A stretch of 5,741 nt of DNA. Origin: Planctomycetota bacterium. Lineage in GTDB: Bacteria; Planctomycetota; GCA-002687715; DRQF01. The notes beneath the pieces are model-generated. The model worked only from the letters and a program-made list of their open reading frames with translations, had not been told where the DNA came from and searched no databases. The stretch covers positions 1 to 5,741 of the forward strand of contig WFTN01000476.1 of assembly GCA_015485455.1 (NCBI GenBank), in the 5' to 3' direction. Positions 1 to 5,741 of this stretch are shown piece after piece (the first letter of the stretch is position 1; each line of letters opens with the position of its first letter). The position numbers were made by a program, and so were the translations under genes.

Positions 1-101
1 TAGAAAGACGGCCGCTCCGAATTTGTGTCCGTACGAAAAGTCTCTTCTTTCGCCCAAAACTCTTGCCACTTGGGCTCAATTTCTGCTGGATTGTAGGCCA
101 T
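1..101 (-). CDS. leuS: Leucyl-tRNA synthetase, N-terminal fragment (cut by window edge)
   Basis: LeuS is the cytosolic class I synthetase that charges tRNA-Leu with leucine. Only the first 33 codons plus two bases lie in the window. The peptide opens MAYNPAEIEPKWQEFWAKEE and continues to a Pro-Ser-Phe end, matching the conserved LeuS start (an (Y)NP..IEPKWQ.(Y/F)W block, then a short acidic/polar stretch before the first strand that leads to the HIGH motif, which lies outside the window). The ATG at 101-99 is the natural start because the family motif begins at residue 3. A purine-rich GAGAAG lies about 9 nt upstream as a modest ribosome binding site. The gene follows eboE on the same strand after a 130-bp gap with a hairpin, so it probably has its own promoter, although I could not pick a convincing one. 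Identification rests on the N-terminus only but is quite specific. Confidence 0.88.
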   Translation of the reverse strand, partial: MAYNPAEIEPKWQEFWAKEETFRTDTNSERPSF

Positions 102-184
102 GATCTTCTGCTTCTCAAAAATTCAAATTTGCTGGCCGCAGTTTAACCCGGTTGAATCGCCACCACGACCCATTCCACCGCTTT

Positions 185-204
185 GTGGATATTTTCGTGT
201 CCAC
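185..204. other. 7-bp-stem inverted repeat in the eboE-leuS gap
   Basis: GTGGA at 185-189 is complementary to TCCAC at 200-204. The stem extends inward by a T-G wobble and an A-T pair around a six-base loop. In the transcript toward leuS it would lie about 85-100 nt before the leuS start codon. No T-run follows it, so it is not a simple terminator. It may be a leader structure or a protein site, or chance; the function is unknown. Confidence 0.25.
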
Positions 205-213
205 TCCCAAGAT

Positions 214-230
214 AAAAAGGCGGCCTTCTT
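214..230 (-). terminator. Weak intrinsic-terminator-like hairpin just after eboE
   Basis: Read on the minus strand, the sequence right after the eboE stop is AAGAAGG-CCG-CCTTTTT. It can form a seven-pair stem (two G-C, one G-U, the rest A-T) with a three-base loop, and the 3' arm is itself a T-run. It is short and A-T rich, so termination may be partial. Its position, a few bases past the eboE stop and before leuS, is what one expects of a terminator. Confidence 0.4.
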
Positions 231-231
231 A

Positions 232-1428
232 TTAAGATCTCTGGCCTAATTGCTGTTGTACCCACTCATACTCTCTTGTGACGTCCTTGAGGAGGTTTTC
301 GGGGCTGGTTACTTGCCCACGACGCTCTGGCATGACGGTCCAGGAGTAGGTCTCGATTTCTAAGTGCTCACAATCTCGAAAACTGATGACTTCCTGCAAG
401 GTCTCTTTCAGGTCCCTCTGGGTTGTCTTGAGAGAAGCGATTTCTTCGAGAAAAATGGGCACATGAAAGTGGATGCGAGCAGAGACGTCTCGACGGTTGG
501 CAGCGACTTTCAAAAACTCGGGTAGGTCGCCGAAATATTGTGTCTCGCCAGATTCGCTTTGAGCGATGACTTGGTGCAAATAGCGGTCTTCTGAGAAGGC
601 GCTGAGTTCTCGGAGCCCTTGGGGATTCTCATGGGGCCGGTCAATTTCGAGGGCCGACGAAAGTTGCACTTTGCCGATGGGAATTCCCGCTGAACGCAAG
701 GACCTCAACGATTTCTTCGGGTCTTCAAATTGTATGGACTGATGGCAGCAGTCAAAGCAAATGCCTATGTGGCGTCTGATACGCGTTTCAAGCCCAGGTT
801 GATGGGCCAAGAGTTGGTCGTTGTAGAAGGCAATGAATTCGGCCGTTGTTTCGAATGTGCATCCTGGCTCGGGTTCGATGGCCAAAACGATGAGTCGCCC
901 GGTTTCCTTCTCGAGCTGGGCTAAGTATTCAGCCATGCTTCTTAGGTTCTGGGCAATGAGATTGACGTCCACTCGAGGGAAGGCTTTGAAGGATCCGGGG
1001 GACGTACTCATCGATTGCTGACTGCTTTGGCAGGGGAGGCGAGATAGAGATTCTGCCACAAGCTTGGAATACGCCAAGCGTTCCTCAGAATGCCAGTCAG
1101 GCAGATAGACCGATTCTTTGACGGACTCACTGTGGAAGTTCCCCATGGGAAAGGCGTTGGCAGTGAGGACTTGGCCGTTGAATTTCTTTAGATGGCTGAG
1201 CAAGACTTCGAACTTGGGATCATGTTGAGGGGCTGTAGACAGAGCTTTTTGGGACAGCCAGATTCCTAAGTCAAAACCGGACTCTTCCTTCCGATTTTTG
1301 ATCTTTTTGGCCAAGAGCGGCCAGAAATGTTCGGCGACATCTAAGAGATCTTCAAACTCTTCAATGGGATGAAGATTTGAGCAATACGTTAAGTGCACCT
1401 GATGCTGCTTGGGGAGTGAAATGATCAT
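232..1428 (-). CDS. eboE: EboE-like metabolite traffic protein (sugar isomerase-type TIM barrel)
   Basis: This is a 398-residue protein of the EboE family, related to xylose isomerase/AP-endonuclease-2 TIM barrels. Visible family blocks are HLTYCSNLHP (12-21), NAFPMGNFHSESVKESVYLP then DW (91-112), AIEPEPGC (183-190), GICFDCCHQSIQFEDP (222-237), GKVQLSSALEI (252-262), ARIHFHVPIF (317-326) and HLEIETYSWTVMP (355-367). Glu185/Glu187, Asp226, His229, His321/His323 and Glu358 are plausible metal or active-site residues by analogy with the fold. No signal peptide or membrane segment is seen, so it is probably cytosolic. In known ebo clusters the genes act in movement or processing of a small-molecule precursor (for example the scytonemin monomer in cyanobacteria); the exact EboE reaction is unknown. 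Here no eboA, B, C, D or F is visible. The ATG at 1428 puts the conserved block at residue 12 and lies inside the preceding gene (68-nt overlap), with no strong Shine-Dalgarno, suggesting translational coupling. Confidence 0.85.
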   Translation of the reverse strand: MIISLPKQHQVHLTYCSNLHPIEEFEDLLDVAEHFWPLLAKKIKNRKEESGFDLGIWLSQKALSTAPQHDPKFEVLLSHLKKFNGQVLTANAFPMGNFHSESVKESVYLPDWHSEERLAYSKLVAESLSRLPCQSSQQSMSTSPGSFKAFPRVDVNLIAQNLRSMAEYLAQLEKETGRLIVLAIEPEPGCTFETTAEFIAFYNDQLLAHQPGLETRIRRHIGICFDCCHQSIQFEDPKKSLRSLRSAGIPIGKVQLSSALEIDRPHENPQGLRELSAFSEDRYLHQVIAQSESGETQYFGDLPEFLKVAANRRDVSARIHFHVPIFLEEIASLKTTQRDLKETLQEVISFRDCEHLEIETYSWTVMPERRGQVTSPENLLKDVTREYEWVQQQLGQRS

Positions 1429-3367
1429 GCCCCGAGTATAACGTCGAATCGATATCCGTGTGGGTTTTCTCCACCTCGGATATGCCGATCATGGCAATCA
1501 TCTCCATGGCCAGAGAATCGGTCATGGAGTGCTCCAACTCTGGGCGGGAATGAGACAGCAGAATAGGGCCACAAATCGGTGAGGAGGCCAGGAGTTGTCC
1601 CAAGACCTTTTCGTTTTCTTTACCCACAGCCAATCCCAGATCTAAGACGACGTGGCCGATGGATGGGATTTGAGGTAGTTGGTCGGCGGGGTAGAACAGC
1701 CGCAGGATCAAGGCGACAAGGGAATTTGTCGTGGAAGAGGGAGCATGTTTGAATTTGGGCATCAGGTCGTCCAGGAACAACTCGGGTGCTTCTGCGCCTA
1801 AGTACCTTTGCAGTAGAGGCACAAATACATGGTTGAGATGTTGGGCTAAGCGAGCTGTTGGTGTGTTCGTCGTCTTGCTTGCCTTCTTCGTCTTATTGCC
1901 ATTGAGGGCCAGAGTTTTCTCTGTGGCCTTGAGCTTTTCTAAGGCCTGCACAACCATCTCTCTTTCGATTTTTTGTCTTACTTGGGCACTTACGGCATTT
2001 TCAACGCGCTTGCCGGACTCTTCCAGGGCGTGGCTCCAGTCAGAGAGAATACTCATCACGGACTGGGTTACGCGGACGAGAGGAACAGCGGGCAGTTTCG
2101 AATCGCGGATTTCCGCGGCTTGGGACAAAGGGGATTCCAATGCTTTTGCCAAAGTCCGAACAATGGAAAGCTCTTCATCTGTGTCCACATAGGGGGCGAT
2201 GGTCTCGTTTAAGAACCTTCCCATATCACGTCGTCCGATGCGATCCACCAAAGTTCGAATTGACTCTGGGTTGAGGTCTTCGCCTGAGGCCGCAGTACCC
2301 ACGCGCAAACACAATTTGGCTGCCTTATCCCGCAGTTGCCGTCGTCTCTTGGTTGTGGCTTTCGCCTTTTTGGTGGTGAGTACAATGCGATTCATCCGCT
2401 TGACCCAGGCCCAGATAACGCCGCCGATGGCGGCAACAACAGTGACGATGGCGGCGTAGGTCAGAAGAGGTTCATCTAAGATCTGGCCGATGGCTGCTGC
2501 ACCACAACTCATCATCAAGGCGATGATGATGGACGCGCGAACTGCGAAGCTCACTCCTTGGGAAAGGGCTGAACGATAGGAGTTCGTCTCGGCGTCTAAG
2601 CTGTCCATTTCATTTGCGATTTTTTCGAGTTCGCAAAGGATAGGAGCGGTGGCAGGGAGGAGAGCTGTTTGGTCTTTCGATTTCGTGTTCTTGAATTCTT
2701 CGTTTAAGCGAATGCGGCGTTCTAAGAGGCGTTTTTCGATTTCTCTCGTTTGTTCTAGTGCCTTGAGAAGCTCGCCAATGGCTGGAGGATCGACAGGTTC
2801 ATAGTTCAGTTGTGTGCTGGGCTCAGGCATCATCTGCAATTGCTTTTCTAAAGCAATCCGCTTGCTGCGAACTTCTCCCAGATCTTCCGTGACTTCCATC
2901 TGAACGACAGGCTTTTTTTCTTCTAACTGGGGGATGAACTGTTGCTGGATGTGGGCGCGAAGAGATTCTTGGCCCGCGCCGATGATGAACGATCTTCCAT
3001 CCACAAGGACCGCTTTCGTGAAGGCAGCCATGTTTAAACCAAACAGATAAGAACCCGGTGTTTGGTTCTTCTTTAGCTTGATCTCATTGCCGTTGATCTT
3101 GATGGTTGCTTTGTTGCTGATGAGGTCTCTGGTCACGGTGACGGACTTCGAGCCAGAGAATGAAACTGATCCTTCTCCGATTTGTCGATTGTTTCCTGTC
3201 CCATAGAGCACGGTTTGGATGAACTCGAAGAAGGACATCTCTCCCAGATCTCCGCCGTTCTTGAGCAAGGTGCAGCGTTGAGAGGCCCGGCACAAAACGA
3301 CAGAGTCGGCCCCTTTGTTGAGCCGAATCTCGGTCAGTTTCTTTAGGACGACATTCGCTTGACTCAT
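1361..3367 (-). CDS. YhaN/SMC-like two-TM coiled-coil protein, predicted pseudo-ATPase
   Basis: This 668-residue protein has the layout of a YhaN-like RecF/SMC-type ATPase: N-terminal half domain, coiled coil, two membrane helices, helical region and C-terminal half domain. Residues 37-56 read NGGDLGEMSFFEFIQTVLYG. This aligns with the Walker A block of relatives (GPNEAGKST followed by LLEFIR..LYG), with the lysine position now Glu43. A strand with VTRDL and the LFGLNMAAFTKAVLVDG block (about 108-124) also match the family. Coiled-coil-like charged helices run about 161-262, membrane helices about 277-294 and 301-322, followed by a Lys/Arg-rich stretch. Near the C-terminus are PSSTTNSLVALILRL (543-557) at the signature position, VVLDLG (573-578) at Walker B without the acidic pair, and LLSHSRPELE (603-612) as an intact H-loop-like block. 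ATP hydrolysis is therefore doubtful. The ATG at 3367 is preferred over a GTG at 3373 because GAGGG lies 9 nt upstream. No metallophosphoesterase (YhaO/SbcD-like) partner is in the window. Family assignment is by motif pattern and is moderately sure. Confidence 0.7.
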   Translation of the reverse strand: MSQANVVLKKLTEIRLNKGADSVVLCRASQRCTLLKNGGDLGEMSFFEFIQTVLYGTGNNRQIGEGSVSFSGSKSVTVTRDLISNKATIKINGNEIKLKKNQTPGSYLFGLNMAAFTKAVLVDGRSFIIGAGQESLRAHIQQQFIPQLEEKKPVVQMEVTEDLGEVRSKRIALEKQLQMMPEPSTQLNYEPVDPPAIGELLKALEQTREIEKRLLERRIRLNEEFKNTKSKDQTALLPATAPILCELEKIANEMDSLDAETNSYRSALSQGVSFAVRASIIIALMMSCGAAAIGQILDEPLLTYAAIVTVVAAIGGVIWAWVKRMNRIVLTTKKAKATTKRRRQLRDKAAKLCLRVGTAASGEDLNPESIRTLVDRIGRRDMGRFLNETIAPYVDTDEELSIVRTLAKALESPLSQAAEIRDSKLPAVPLVRVTQSVMSILSDWSHALEESGKRVENAVSAQVRQKIEREMVVQALEKLKATEKTLALNGNKTKKASKTTNTPTARLAQHLNHVFVPLLQRYLGAEAPELFLDDLMPKFKHAPSSTTNSLVALILRLFYPADQLPQIPSIGHVVLDLGLAVGKENEKVLGQLLASSPICGPILLSHSRPELEHSMTDSLAMEMIAMIGISEVEKTHTDIDSTLYSGHDHFTPQAASGALNVLLKSSSH

Positions 3368-3376
3368 CTTCACGAT

Positions 3377-3381
3377 CCCTC
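3377..3381 (-). promoter_or_regulatory. Ribosome binding site deciding the start of the YhaN-like gene
   Basis: On the minus strand GAGGG lies 9 nt before the ATG at 3367-3365 but only 3 nt before the alternative GTG at 3373-3371. The spacing favours the ATG, giving 668 rather than 670 residues. Confidence 0.55.
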
Positions 3382-3437
3382 ATTCTTAGACATTCCCATG
3401 TCCACAGCGGGCAGTCCAAGAGACTCGCCGCGAACTC

Positions 3438-3467
3438 ATTATCGAACCAGATCTGGGTTTACTTGAA
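3438..3467 (-). promoter_or_regulatory. Possible sigma70-like promoter for the YhaN-like/eboE unit
   Basis: On the minus strand a GATAAT hexamer (3443-3438, one mismatch to TATAAT) has a weak TTCAAG (3467-3462) 18 bp upstream as a -35. The spacer contains a perfect 10-bp palindrome, CCAGATCTGG (3447-3456), which could be an operator. The -10 is about 70 bp before the start codon. The -35 is poor and no transcript data exist, so this is only a candidate. Confidence 0.25.
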
Positions 3468-3527
3468 TAAAAATTCCCTCCGCCAGGCTGATTGACGAAA
3501 TTGGGGCAGCGAGATCGTGAATTGTTC

Positions 3528-3549
3528 GGGTGTAGACCCAAAAATGGGT
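3528..3549. repeat. GGGT-ACCC-GGGT alternating complementary tetramers upstream of queG
   Basis: GGGT (3528-3531), ACCC (3536-3539) and GGGT (3546-3549) lie in a row with an A-run between the last two. The middle tetramer can pair with either neighbour, giving two mutually exclusive four-pair hairpins about 50-70 nt before the queG start. The stems are short and could be chance. Confidence 0.25.
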
Positions 3550-3582
3550 ATAGAATTGGCTTTCTTGCTTGCTGGGGAAATC

Positions 3583-3588
3583 GGAAGA
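3583..3588 (+). promoter_or_regulatory. Ribosome binding site deciding the queG start
   Basis: GGAAGA lies 10 nt before the ATG at 3599. The in-frame upstream TTG at 3569 has no purine-rich site before it, so the ATG is the better start. Confidence 0.5.
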
Positions 3589-3598
3589 ATTGATCTTC

Positions 3599-4723
3599 AT
3601 GAACGATGCTGAACTCTTGGCTGAGATCGAACGTTTGGCCCGAAATGAGGGTTTTGAAGTGGCTGGGGCGATTCCCCTTAGCCTCATGGACGATCAACGG
3701 TTAGATCGTTGGCTGGAACAGGGGTTTGCTGGCGAAATGGCCTATATGGCCAAATACCGCGATCAACGTTGCGAACCAGAGAAGCATTTTCCCCCTTTCC
3801 AGTCGGTGGTCAGTTTTATTTTGCCTTATGACACCACGGAGCCATCATCAGCCTCTGAAATTGGCAATATCGCCCGCTATGCCCTGGGGGATGACTATCA
3901 CGAGGTTATCAAGAAACGTCTGTTTCGTGTCTTGGACTCCCTGAAGTTGGCGGATCCTACCATTGAGGCCCGGGCTTGCGTCGATACCGCTCCGATCTTA
4001 GAGAAAGTCGCTGCCGAACGTAGTGGGGTGGGTTGGCAGGGCAAGCACAGCAATATTATTCGAGAGGGCCGAGGCTCCTGGTTTTTCTTGGCGGAGATCT
4101 TAATCAACCGCAACTTAGAAACGAAGGAGTCCAGCACAAATCGATGTGGAATTTGTGATGACTGCATTCAAGCATGCCCCACGGGCGCCATCACTTCGCC
4201 CTATGTAGTCGATAGTCGTTTGTGTATTTACTATCTGACCATCGAACTCCGGGGGCTGATCCCTCGCGAACTGAGATCGATGATTGGCAATCGCATTTTC
4301 GGCTGCGACGATTGTCAGGAAGTTTGCCCCTGGAACCGTCTTGCTGCCCTCCCGGCCCTGGAGGAATTCGTCCCTCGGGATGGGTTACGCTCAACGACTC
4401 TCAGCCAGTGGATGGATCAAGATATAGAATCGTGGCGTTTGACCTTTCGCCGATCTGCTGTGAAGCGAACGAAATTTCATGGCTTTAAGCGTAATGTTGC
4501 TGTGGCCATGGGTAATCACAAGAGCCCTTCGAACTTGCCTTCTATACGCCGGGCCTTAGGGGTGGAGCCTGCTTTGGTCCGTGCTCATCTCATTTGGGCT
4601 TTGCGTAAGATGGGCTGCCAAGAGTCCTTGGAGCTTCTGTCCCAATGGAGGAAGAAGGAGTGTGATGCCATGGTATTGGCAGAATTTCACGGAGACTTAG
4701 ATTCGCCTTTGGAGTCAAGGTGA
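3599..4723 (+). CDS. queG: Epoxyqueuosine reductase QueG
   Basis: QueG catalyses the last step of queuosine synthesis in the cytosol. It reduces epoxyqueuosine at the wobble position (34) of GUN-anticodon tRNAs using cobalamin and two 4Fe-4S clusters. The 374-residue product has the usual family length. The N-terminal cobalamin-binding region shows GEMAYM (45-50) with a following R-C-E-P block, and ACVDTAPILEK (126-136) carries Asp129, the position of the family's catalytic acid. GVGWQGKHSNII (143-154) is also typical. The ferredoxin part has CGICDDCIQACPTGAI (183-198; Cys183, 186, 189, 193), LCIYYLTIE (208-216; Cys209) and GCDDCQEVCPWN (235-246; Cys236, 239, 243), so all eight cluster cysteines are present. 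The C-terminal part (about 290-360) resembles the HEAT-like repeats of QueG. The gene is monocistronic on its strand, divergent from the YhaN-like gene and convergent with the nucleotidyltransferase gene, whose end it overlaps by 37 bp. Confidence 0.96.
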   Translation: MNDAELLAEIERLARNEGFEVAGAIPLSLMDDQRLDRWLEQGFAGEMAYMAKYRDQRCEPEKHFPPFQSVVSFILPYDTTEPSSASEIGNIARYALGDDYHEVIKKRLFRVLDSLKLADPTIEARACVDTAPILEKVAAERSGVGWQGKHSNIIREGRGSWFFLAEILINRNLETKESSTNRCGICDDCIQACPTGAITSPYVVDSRLCIYYLTIELRGLIPRELRSMIGNRIFGCDDCQEVCPWNRLAALPALEEFVPRDGLRSTTLSQWMDQDIESWRLTFRRSAVKRTKFHGFKRNVAVAMGNHKSPSNLPSIRRALGVEPALVRAHLIWALRKMGCQESLELLSQWRKKECDAMVLAEFHGDLDSPLESR

Positions 4724-5313
4724 CGCCTGGCTTTTTCTAAATCTTCCGGAACATCTAAATCCCCTCGAACCCAGGGATTGCTGACATGGGCATAACCCAC
4801 GTTTTTTTCCGTCCGTGTCAAGTTTCGCAGGGGGTCATCAGGTCCTAAGGCGCATACTCTTTCGGCGAAGGCCTTATCGAAGACAATGGGGTGTCCTCGT
4901 CTCTGAGCGAAGCTGGTGACATAGATAAGGCGACCCGGATCATGAGCCATGGACGCCGCCAAGGCTTCGTAGTCTGCGGCCTCAATGAGAGGTAAGTCCA
5001 CCGGATGAAGGAGATAGTAATCGGCGTTGTGGCAGGCTTGGATACCCTTGATGAGGGAGCCGGTTTGACCATTTTGCCAGCTTTCGTTGATGGTCGATTG
5101 CAAGCCAAGGGCAGCAGCTGCCGCCCCGACCTGGTCGGCCTCAAAACCACAGACAACCTGGGTTTCAGTGAAGTCTGGGGTGAACTCTAACTTGGCGATT
5201 CTCTCCAGGGCTGTTTGCCCACAAAGAGGCAAAAGCGCCTTGATCTTGCCCATACGGCTACCGGCTCCAGCCGCTAAGATGATGCGTGCAACTTTTGGTC
5301 TTTCGGGCGTCAT
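4687..5313 (-). CDS. MobA/MocA-like nucleotidyltransferase
   Basis: This 208-residue protein is a single-domain NTP transferase of the MobA/MocA type (GT-A-like Rossmann fold), which transfers a nucleotidyl group from an NTP to a cofactor or sugar-type acceptor. Motifs are IILAAGAGSRMG (11-22) for the nucleotide phosphates with KALLPL (25-30) following, NGQTGSL (81-87), HPVDLP (103-108) with Asp106 as the likely metal ligand, RRGHPIVF (138-145) and GDLDVPEDL (184-192). The RRGHP and GDxDxPEDL blocks are closer to MocA (molybdopterin cytidylyltransferase) and its uncharacterised relatives than to sugar-phosphate nucleotidyltransferases. No molybdoenzyme gene is nearby, so the substrate is open. 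The ATG at 5313 lies two bases after the upstream kinase stop. An in-frame TTG at 5319 would overlap that stop and give 210 residues. Coupling to the kinase is likely because no clear Shine-Dalgarno is seen. It probably acts in the cytosol. Confidence 0.85.
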   Translation of the reverse strand: MTPERPKVARIILAAGAGSRMGKIKALLPLCGQTALERIAKLEFTPDFTETQVVCGFEADQVGAAAAALGLQSTINESWQNGQTGSLIKGIQACHNADYYLLHPVDLPLIEAADYEALAASMAHDPGRLIYVTSFAQRRGHPIVFDKAFAERVCALGPDDPLRNLTRTEKNVGYAHVSNPWVRGDLDVPEDLEKARRHLDSKGESKSP

Positions 5314-5315
5314 TG

Positions 5316-5741
5316 TCAATCTTTGCTGGCCAGCTTACGAAACAGATCTTTGGGCCGCCCCTTTTCCAAACTTCGGCAATAGGCATCGAGGAATCGCAGT
5401 TTTTCGCGCAAACTGAGGGCACCATATTGAGGTAAGTCCCGGACCATTCGGCGCAGGTTCTTCACCCGCACTTCTTCACTGACGGTCACCAAGTGTTTGA
5501 TGCCATCCAAGTCAACTAACCACAACTCGCCTTTTTCTGATGCCAGAATGTTGCTGGCTTTGAGGTCACGATTGGAGAAACCTTCCCCGTGCAGAAGCCC
5601 GACTAAGCGGCCCGCTCCAGCAATAAGGCTCAGACGTTCTTCCTTGTCCGCTGACCCCAGGGACTTCAAGTGATCAGCTCCCATTTGCACGTCCGTAAGA
5701 TAATCCATCAGAAGATAGGACCGATGGATGCATCCCAAGAC
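5316..5741 (-). CDS. LPS/Kdo kinase (InaA/WaaP)-like protein, C-terminal part
   Basis: The frame is open to the window edge, so the N-terminal lobe is missing; 141 codons before the stop are visible. A TTG at 5738 is internal, since the preceding codon also reads through. The visible part shows SYLLMDYL (hinge-like), LVGLLHGEGFSNRDLKASNI (catalytic loop, with Asp and Asn in the D-L-K-x-x-N pattern), and LWLVDLDGI at the metal-binding position, with DLD in place of DFG. A following helical region (VKNLRRM and LREKLRFLDAYCRSL) is typical of lipopolysaccharide kinase/InaA-like proteins. Those enzymes phosphorylate Kdo or heptose of the LPS core at the inner membrane face, but some relatives have unknown substrates. 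The usual catalytic-loop His is Asn here, a common variation in such small-molecule kinases. The gene sits directly before the nucleotidyltransferase gene with a 2-nt gap. Confidence 0.78.
   Translation of the reverse strand, partial: VLGCIHRSYLLMDYLTDVQMGADHLKSLGSADKEERLSLIAGAGRLVGLLHGEGFSNRDLKASNILASEKGELWLVDLDGIKHLVTVSEEVRVKNLRRMVRDLPQYGALSLREKLRFLDAYCRSLEKGRPKDLFRKLASKD

Noticed and set aside
102..231. T-box or other leader RNA before leuS
   Set aside because: The gap is only 130 bp and I found no specifier-loop layout or T-box core sequence; only short hairpins are present.
1731..2192. Open frame of 153 codons on the plus strand
   Set aside because: It lies wholly opposite the YhaN-like gene, has no recognisable motif or Shine-Dalgarno, and its apparent membrane-like stretch is the complement of the coding helices.
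3492..3522. TTGACG as the -35 of a queG promoter
   Set aside because: The -35 match is good, but no acceptable -10 hexamer lies 16-18 bp downstream; only a poor GTGAAT at 19 bp.
3528..3598. Possible preQ1 riboswitch before queG
   Set aside because: A small hairpin and an A-run are present, but the loop of four bases is too short for the preQ1-I pseudoknot and the conserved loop and tail sequences are absent.
3084..3697. Three minus-strand open frames around the intergenic region and the queG start
   Set aside because: They overlap the YhaN-like N-terminus or the queG start in other frames, are low-complexity in composition and resemble no family; they would also need queG or the YhaN-like gene to start elsewhere.
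4700..4740. Terminator for queG (AGGTGACGCCT followed by a T-run)
   Set aside because: The stem has only four pairs including a wobble, and the sequence is inside the opposite coding gene, so it is not convincing.
1..5741. Mobile element, phage or CRISPR content
   Set aside because: No transposase, integrase, long inverted or direct repeats, or regularly spaced repeats are visible on either strand.

Overview
The window (5741 bp, roughly balanced base composition by eye) is densely coding bacterial chromosome. It carries six protein genes, two of them cut by the window edges. A partial LPS/Kdo-type kinase suggests a Gram-negative host. QueG and LeuS are housekeeping genes, and EboE plus a YhaN/SMC-like protein are patchily distributed accessory types. 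The mix would fit a planctomycete-like, deltaproteobacterial or related lineage, but this is a weak inference: nothing in the sequence fixes the taxon. I see no rRNA or tRNA gene, transposase, integrase, CRISPR array or long repeat.

Layout from right to left. At 5741-5316 (minus) is the C-terminal part of a small kinase of the LPS kinase/InaA type. It is followed two bases after its stop by a MobA/MocA-like nucleotidyltransferase (5313-4687, minus), which looks like a translationally coupled pair. The end of that gene overlaps the end of the convergent queG (3599-4723, plus; epoxyqueuosine reductase) by 37 bp. A divergent intergenic region of about 230 bp separates queG from a second minus-strand block.

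The second block starts with a 668-residue two-transmembrane coiled-coil protein (3367-1361). It looks like a YhaN/SMC-type ATPase whose Walker A, signature and Walker B positions are all degraded. Its end overlaps, out of frame and by 68 nt, the start of an EboE-like TIM-barrel gene (1428-232). After a 130-bp gap with a weak terminator-like hairpin comes the first part of leuS (101 to the left edge).

The most interesting unit is the overlapping pair of the predicted pseudo-ATPase and EboE. EboE is normally encoded in an eboABCDEF cluster linked to metabolite precursor transport or modification, but no other ebo gene is visible here. The neighbour is a membrane-anchored SMC-like protein that seems to have lost ATP-binding residues. 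The kinase-nucleotidyltransferase pair is a second unit of unknown substrate. The rest is ordinary translation and tRNA-modification machinery.
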